Positions 8,161 to 11,529 of a stretch of 11,529 bases of DNA are shown piece after piece. Below the pieces are notes generated by a model, which worked only from the letters and a program-made list of their open reading frames with translations, was not told the DNA's origin and did not search any database. The stretch is from Vulcanimicrobiota bacterium (lineage in GTDB: Bacteria > Vulcanimicrobiota > Vulcanimicrobiia > Vulcanimicrobiales > Vulcanimicrobiaceae), in NCBI GenBank assembly GCA_027306845.1, contig DAHUYY010000036.1:1-11529 (forward strand), in the 5' to 3' direction. A program made the position numbers and the translations under genes. The stretch's first letter is position 1, and each line of letters begins with the position of its first letter.

Positions 8161-8254
8161 CCGACGACGATGTTTCGCGGGTCGCGCGTTTTTCCCGAGC
8201 GAGCGCTATCTTGCTCGCAGACGGGTTCTCGGCTCGCCGAGAGAAGAACCGAGG
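8161..8254. promoter_or_regulatory. Divergent intergenic region with inverted repeat
   Basis: This 94-bp gap separates the divergent TPR/ATP-grasp and SCO genes and must hold at least one promoter for each. An inverted repeat GCGAGC (8199-8204), 8-nt spacer, GCTCGC (8213-8218) lies in the middle and could be a shared operator. I cannot identify convincing -35/-10 pairs. GAGAAG at 8241-8246 is the likely ribosome-binding site of the SCO gene. Confidence 0.35.
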
Positions 8255-8824
8255 GTGCAGTTTCGTCGCTTTCCGCTCCGCCTCGTTGCCCTCGTGGGCG
8301 CTCTGGCAATCGTTTCGTGCGCTTCTTCGCCGCCGAAGCTCTATGGCACCATGCTGCAACCCATTCGCTCCGCTCCGCCGCTTGCGGCGATCGACCAGAA
8401 CGGCGCGCCGTTCTCGCTACAAAGCCGGCGCGGCCGCGTTGTCGCGCTCTACTTCGGCTTCACGCATTGCAAGGATATTTGCCCGCAGACGCTGGCAAAG
8501 CTGGGAGCGGCGCGCGCAAAATCCGGGCTCGGTTCGCGCGTCGCGATCGTATTTGCCAGCGTCGATCCCATGCGCGATACTCCGGCTTCGCTGCGCGCGT
8601 TTTTCGCTCGCGTCGGCGTATCGGCGATCGGGCTCACCGGGACGCACGCGCAGATGAAGAAGATTTGGAGCGATTACGGCGTCGACGTACAAGCCACGCG
8701 CACCGACGTGGGGCACAGTTCTTTCGTCTATTTTATCGGACCGCGGGGTAATCTACGGATCGTCGGCGGCGACGAATTGTCGGTCGCACAGATCGCCGCC
8801 GATATGCGCGGATTAGCGCGGTAG
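8255..8824 (+). CDS. SCO1/SenC-family copper-binding lipoprotein
   Basis: Thioredoxin-fold protein of the SCO1/SenC/PrrC family, which delivers copper to the CuA site of cytochrome c oxidase or acts in thiol redox control, here tethered outside the inner membrane. The chosen start, GTG 8255, gives 189 residues and a clear lipoprotein signal: RRF-P-LR, a hydrophobic stretch, and lipobox I-V-S-C with Cys22. GAGAAG lies 8 nt upstream of it; an earlier in-frame start at 8123 would overlap the divergent gene and spoil the signal peptide. The metal-binding set is complete: CKDIC (CX3C, Cys72 and Cys76) followed by Pro, and His154 in DVGHSSFVYF. The SVDPMRDTP segment at 102-110 is also typical of the family. 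No oxidase genes are adjacent, so the partner is not shown. Its last 12 bp overlap the convergent small membrane ORF. Confidence 0.93.
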   Translation: MQFRRFPLRLVALVGALAIVSCASSPPKLYGTMLQPIRSAPPLAAIDQNGAPFSLQSRRGRVVALYFGFTHCKDICPQTLAKLGAARAKSGLGSRVAIVFASVDPMRDTPASLRAFFARVGVSAIGLTGTHAQMKKIWSDYGVDVQATRTDVGHSSFVYFIGPRGNLRIVGGDELSVAQIAADMRGLAR

Positions 8825-9070
8825 CGTCGAGCGCCGACGAAATACTATATCCGCAACGAATGCAGTCAGGATCGAAAGCACTGAAATCGCTGGTAGTGCA
8901 ACGCTCGCGAATCTCGGTGCGATTGAGGGCGTGTGATTGAAATCGATATTTGTAAGGGCGAAGGCCGCGGCGATGACGCCGGCGATTCTTCCGATTCGCG
9001 AACGAAAGCTCAGGGGAACCATCGCAAAAAGTGCGTTTAGTAAAAACAATATAGCGAGTTGAAAAGACAT
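8813..9070 (-). CDS. Small hypothetical membrane protein (three predicted helices)
   Basis: An 85-residue ORF that I do not recognise. It shows three hydrophobic stretches suitable for membrane helices, at about residues 3-20 (FQLAILFLLNALFAMVPL), 29-40 (RIAGVIAAAFAL) and 54-76 (from SVALPAISVLSI onward), and a basic C-terminus (FRRRSTLPR), which suggests a cytoplasmic tail. It begins 17 bp after the lipB stop, and GGAG lies 12 nt before the ATG, spacing that is longer than ideal. Codons are richer in A/T (ATA, TTA, AGA, CTA) than in the neighbouring genes, so it could be recently acquired, weakly expressed or not a true gene. The 3' end overlaps the convergent SCO gene by 12 bp. Confidence 0.5.
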   Translation of the reverse strand: MSFQLAILFLLNALFAMVPLSFRSRIGRIAGVIAAAFALTNIDFNHTPSIAPRFASVALPAISVLSILTAFVADIVFRRRSTLPR

Positions 9071-9087
9071 CGAAAGTCGTCGCTCCT

Positions 9088-9720
9088 CTAGAGTCCAAAC
9101 TCAGCCGCTAAGTGTGGCAACAACGTCTCACGGGCTTCGGCGAGTGAGAGTTCGCGCCCGAGTTCGTGCGAGAGCGAGGTGATACCGCGGTCGAGTAAGC
9201 CGCACGGGTTGATGAGCCGGTCGTAATCGAGTGCGGTGCTGACGTTGAGCGCGATGCCGTGCAGCGAGACCATTTTTTGCACGGCGAGCCCGATCGCGCA
9301 GATCTGGTTGCGCCCGACCCAGACGCCGGCGTGTTCGCTCCAGCGCTCGGCGACGATGCCGAAGTCCGCACAGGTAGCGATAACCGCGGCCTCCAGCGAG
9401 CGCACGAGCGGCACGACTTCGCGAAAGCGTTCGAGCTTGCGGATCGGATAGACGACGAGTTGCCCCGGGCCGTGATAGGTGACGTCACCGCCGCGTTCGA
9501 TTTCGACGACGTCGACGCCGCGTGCGGCGAGCATCTCCGGTGAGAGCAAGACGTTTTCGCGTTTGGCGTTACGACCGAGGGTGATCGTCGGCGTATGTTC
9601 GACGAAGATCCAGGTCTCGGGTTCTTCGCCCGCGCGGATCGCTTCGTGTAAACGGTGCTGGATCTCCCAGACCTCGCGGTACGGGCGCAGACCCAGATCG
9701 AGGATCCGCGCCGTTCCCAA
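9088..9720 (-). CDS. lipB: Octanoyl-[ACP]:protein N-octanoyltransferase, catalytic Lys replaced by Gln
   Basis: Transfers octanoate from acyl carrier protein to the lipoyl-domain lysine, providing the substrate of LipA. The 210-residue protein has the LipB signatures VEHTPTITLGRNA (40-52), ERGGDVTYHGPGQLVVYP (75-92), SLHGIALNV (152-160) and INPCGL (170-175) with catalytic Cys173. The second catalytic residue, a lysine 34 positions before the Cys in studied enzymes (Lys142/Cys176 in M. tuberculosis, Lys135/Cys169 in E. coli), is Gln139 here (codon CAG, in NQICAIGL). The protein is otherwise complete. The start is TTG 9720; no ATG or GTG is available near the conserved N-terminus, and AAAATAG is a poor ribosome-binding site. 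It starts 8 bp after the lpdA stop, so the two are probably co-transcribed and translationally linked. Family identity is certain; full activity is not. Confidence 0.95.
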   Translation of the reverse strand: MGTARILDLGLRPYREVWEIQHRLHEAIRAGEEPETWIFVEHTPTITLGRNAKRENVLLSPEMLAARGVDVVEIERGGDVTYHGPGQLVVYPIRKLERFREVVPLVRSLEAAVIATCADFGIVAERWSEHAGVWVGRNQICAIGLAVQKMVSLHGIALNVSTALDYDRLINPCGLLDRGITSLSHELGRELSLAEARETLLPHLAAEFGL

Positions 9721-9728
9721 CGAGCGTT

Positions 9729-11177
9729 CTATTTTGCGGCTCCGACCGGCGCCTTCGGCTTGGGATTGACGATGTGGATCGCCTTACCGTGCGCGGCCTC
9801 CGCGGCGTCCATGATGCCTTCGGTGAGCGTCGGGTGCGGATGGATCGAGAGGCCGATATCTTCCAACGTCGCGCCCATCTCCAGCGCGATCACGCCTTCG
9901 CCGATCAGCGATTCCGCCTGCGGTGCGACGATGTGCATGCCGAGCAGCAAATCGGTCTTGGCGTCGCCGACGAGCTTGATAAGACCGTCGCTCTCGTTCA
10001 TCGTCCGCGCGCGCCCGCTCGCTGCGAGCGGGAACTTGCCGATCCGAACTTCGTAGCCCTTCGCTTTTGCCTCTTCCTCGGAGAGCCCGACGGTCGCGAC
10101 CTCGGGGTCGGTGTAGACGCAATTCGGGATCGCGATCGGATCGAACGCCGCACTGGTATCGCCGCCGATAACCTCTGCGGCAATAACTCCCTGCTTCATC
10201 GCACGATGTGCGAGCAACGGTTGCCCGGTGACATCGCCGATCGCATAGATGTGCGCGACTTTCGTGCGCATACGCGCGTCGACGGCGAGGAAGCCTTTCT
10301 CATCGACGGCGAGCCCCGCTGCGGCGAGGTTGAGTGCGTCGGTGACGGGGCGGCGCCCGACGGCGACCAGCGCCATCTCGAACTCGCGCGTCTCATCCTT
10401 GCCGCCGGTGCCTGCGCCCGCAATGGTCGCTTTCACGCCTTTGGCGGTCGTCTCGAGCGCCGCGACTTTCGTATCGAGCATGATCTCGACGCCCTGTTTC
10501 TTGAGGATCCGTCCGAGCGTCTTCGATATCTCGAGATCGGAGCCGGTCAAAATTTGCGGCAACGCTTCGACGACGAGCACCTGTGCGCCCATGCGCGTAT
10601 AGACCGTTGCGAACTCCAAACCGATCACGCCGCCGCCGATGACGAGCATCGTTTTGGGAATCTGTTTGATGCCGACTGCGTCGTCGGAGTTGATAATGCG
10701 CTTGCCGTCGCGCGGCCACGCCTTGATATCGATCGGCGCCGAACCCGTTGCGATCACTATGTGCGCGGCGCGAATGCGCTCGCTGCTGCCGTCCTTGCCT
10801 TTGAGCGCTATCTCGTTCGGAGAGACGAACGACGCTTCGCCATACATGAACTGTACGTTATTCGCTTTGAAGAGCGTCTTGACGCCTCCGACATTCGATG
10901 CAACGACATCGTTTTTAAATTTTTCGACGCCCGCGCGATCGACCGTCGCCTTGGGAACCTTCAACCCGATCGCTTCGGCGTGGTCGATATGGCGAATCAC
11001 TTCGCCGACATGCAGCAGCGCTTTCGTGGGAATACAGCCCCAGTTCAGGCAGACTCCGCCGACCTCGTCGCGATCGACGCAGATGACGGACTTTCCAAGT
11101 TGGCCGAGCCGGATGGCGGCATGATAGCCGCCGGGGCCCGCACCGATGACGACGGCATCGACCTGATGTTCGGCCAC
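9729..11177 (-). CDS. lpdA: Dihydrolipoamide dehydrogenase (E3)
   Basis: FAD-dependent E3 subunit of pyruvate, 2-oxoglutarate and branched-chain 2-oxoacid dehydrogenase complexes and of glycine cleavage; it re-oxidises dihydrolipoyl groups and reduces NAD+. The 482 residues contain the FAD motif GAGPGG (12-17), the redox disulfide GGVCLNWGCIPTK with Cys43 and Cys48, the NAD motif GGGVIGLEFA (181-190), the second FAD motif YAIGDVTG (311-318) and the catalytic His-Glu pair in HPHPTLTE (His448, Glu453). The start GTG 11177 is fixed by AAGGAG 7 nt upstream; the open frame extends further 5' to 11300 but those codons cross the divergent regulator's start. lipB follows after 8 bp. The lipoyl link with lipB argues for an E3 rather than a glutathione or mercuric reductase; the HPHPTLTE ending supports this. 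Confidence 0.96.
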   Translation of the reverse strand: MAEHQVDAVVIGAGPGGYHAAIRLGQLGKSVICVDRDEVGGVCLNWGCIPTKALLHVGEVIRHIDHAEAIGLKVPKATVDRAGVEKFKNDVVASNVGGVKTLFKANNVQFMYGEASFVSPNEIALKGKDGSSERIRAAHIVIATGSAPIDIKAWPRDGKRIINSDDAVGIKQIPKTMLVIGGGVIGLEFATVYTRMGAQVLVVEALPQILTGSDLEISKTLGRILKKQGVEIMLDTKVAALETTAKGVKATIAGAGTGGKDETREFEMALVAVGRRPVTDALNLAAAGLAVDEKGFLAVDARMRTKVAHIYAIGDVTGQPLLAHRAMKQGVIAAEVIGGDTSAAFDPIAIPNCVYTDPEVATVGLSEEEAKAKGYEVRIGKFPLAASGRARTMNESDGLIKLVGDAKTDLLLGMHIVAPQAESLIGEGVIALEMGATLEDIGLSIHPHPTLTEGIMDAAEAAHGKAIHIVNPKPKAPVGAAK

Positions 11178-11277
11178 GAAAAGACTCCTTACGCGCAGGC
11201 GTGGATGATGGGTAGGTAACCCTCGATTATTCCGCCGCGGAAGGCGGCGGGCCTCCGTGGTCAAATTGGATCCATCC
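11178..11277. promoter_or_regulatory. Divergent control region between lpdA and GntR-family gene
   Basis: A 100-bp gap between two divergent genes. It holds the lpdA ribosome-binding site (AAGGAG on the minus strand, 11185-11190) and a GC-rich inverted repeat CCGCCG (11232-11237), 7-nt spacer, CGGCGG (11245-11250). A TTGACC hexamer on the minus strand (11259-11264) could be a -35 box for lpdA, but no good -10 lies 16-18 bp away. The inverted repeat is a candidate operator for the adjacent regulator or a leader hairpin for lpdA. Confidence 0.4.
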
Positions 11278-11529
11278 ATGAGTAAGATTGGTGCGCCCAA
11301 CCTGCCCCTCCAACTCGATCGGGATTCGATCGTGCCGCTCTATCGGCAGCTCTACGAGGGGCTTCGCGAGGCGATCCTCTCCGGCTCGCTACCGGAGTCG
11401 ACGCGCCTCCCTCCCGAGCGGGCGATGGCCGAGCGTCTCGAGATCAATCGCAGTACCGTCGTCCGCGCCGATCGCGAACTCGTCGCCGACGGCCTCCTGG
11501 ATCAGCGCGTCGGCTCGGGTTCGCGGGTG
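11278..11529 (+). CDS. GntR-family transcriptional regulator, N-terminal part (runs off right edge)
   Basis: The 84 visible residues are a GntR-type winged helix-turn-helix: VPLYRQLYEGLREAILSG (19-36), RLPPERAMAERLEINRSTV (43-61) as the helix-turn-helix, then RADRELVADGLLDQRVGSGSRV as the recognition helix end and wing. The PLYRQLYEGLREAILSG style and the GSGS wing resemble MocR/PdxR regulators, which carry a C-terminal PLP-dependent aminotransferase-like domain, but that part is beyond the window, so the subfamily is open. ATG 11278 has a weak GGA 9 nt upstream; GTG 11257 and TTG 11266 are in-frame alternatives. It is divergent from lpdA, so self-regulation and control of lpdA-lipB from the shared 100-bp region are possible but not shown. 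Confidence 0.88.
   Translation, partial: MSKIGAPNLPLQLDRDSIVPLYRQLYEGLREAILSGSLPESTRLPPERAMAERLEINRSTVVRADRELVADGLLDQRVGSGSRV

Noticed and set aside
8123..8254. Longer start for the SCO gene at 8123
   Set aside because: It would overlap the start of the divergent gene and put 44 Arg-rich residues ahead of an obvious lipoprotein signal peptide; GTG 8255 has a properly spaced GAGAAG.
8733..9098. 121-codon minus-strand frame overlapping the small membrane ORF
   Set aside because: Arg/Ser-rich with no hydrophobic segments, and it runs deep into the SCO gene antisense; the 85-codon frame is the better candidate.
9774..11219. 481-codon open frame on the plus strand opposite lpdA
   Set aside because: It mirrors lpdA almost end to end; its protein is Arg/Asp-rich without recognisable motifs, as expected from antisense reading of a GC-rich gene with strong third-position bias. 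lpdA has a full set of family motifs.
11178..11300. Extension of lpdA to 11300
   Set aside because: It would overlap the divergent regulator's start and remove the well-spaced AAGGAG site that marks GTG 11177.

Overview
The window is about 11.5 kb of GC-rich (roughly 60%), densely packed bacterial chromosome with frequent GTG and TTG starts. It encodes two predicted lipoproteins, a β-barrel ending in phenylalanine and an RND pump, so the host is a diderm (outer-membrane) bacterium. Lipoate synthesis, dihydrolipoamide dehydrogenase and a SCO/SenC copper protein fit aerobic respiratory metabolism. The phylum cannot be fixed from this alone; the style is compatible with poorly cultured GC-rich diderms such as Eremiobacterota/Vulcanimicrobiota, but that is an impression. 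I see no mobile elements, CRISPR arrays, tRNAs or rRNAs.

Layout, left to right. (1) 1-2746, minus strand: a secreted β-barrel protein gene followed after 16 bp by a GDSL/SGNH hydrolase lipoprotein gene that runs off the left edge. (2) 2857-8160, minus strand: a TPR plus ATP-grasp-like protein, then lipA, then an HAE1-type RND efflux transporter whose GTG start overlaps the lipA stop by 4 bp. (3) 8255-8824, plus strand: a SCO1/SenC-family lipoprotein, divergent from the TPR/ATP-grasp gene. (4) 8813-11177, minus strand: lpdA, lipB and a small three-helix membrane ORF in a tight series that converges on the SCO gene. (5) 11278 to the right edge, plus strand: the N-terminal DNA-binding domain of a GntR-family regulator, divergent from lpdA.

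The shared theme is lipoic acid: LipB moves octanoate from acyl carrier protein to a lipoyl domain, LipA inserts the two sulfurs, and Lpd re-oxidises the dihydrolipoyl group of 2-oxoacid dehydrogenase complexes. No E2 or E1 subunit lies in the window. The LipB carries Gln139 exactly where the family's catalytic lysine is expected (34 residues before the catalytic Cys), which is the most specific anomaly here. Other points worth checking are the translational coupling of an apparently partnerless RND pump to lipA, the pairing of a β-barrel with a GDSL lipoprotein, and an uncharacterised TPR/ATP-grasp protein upstream of lipA.
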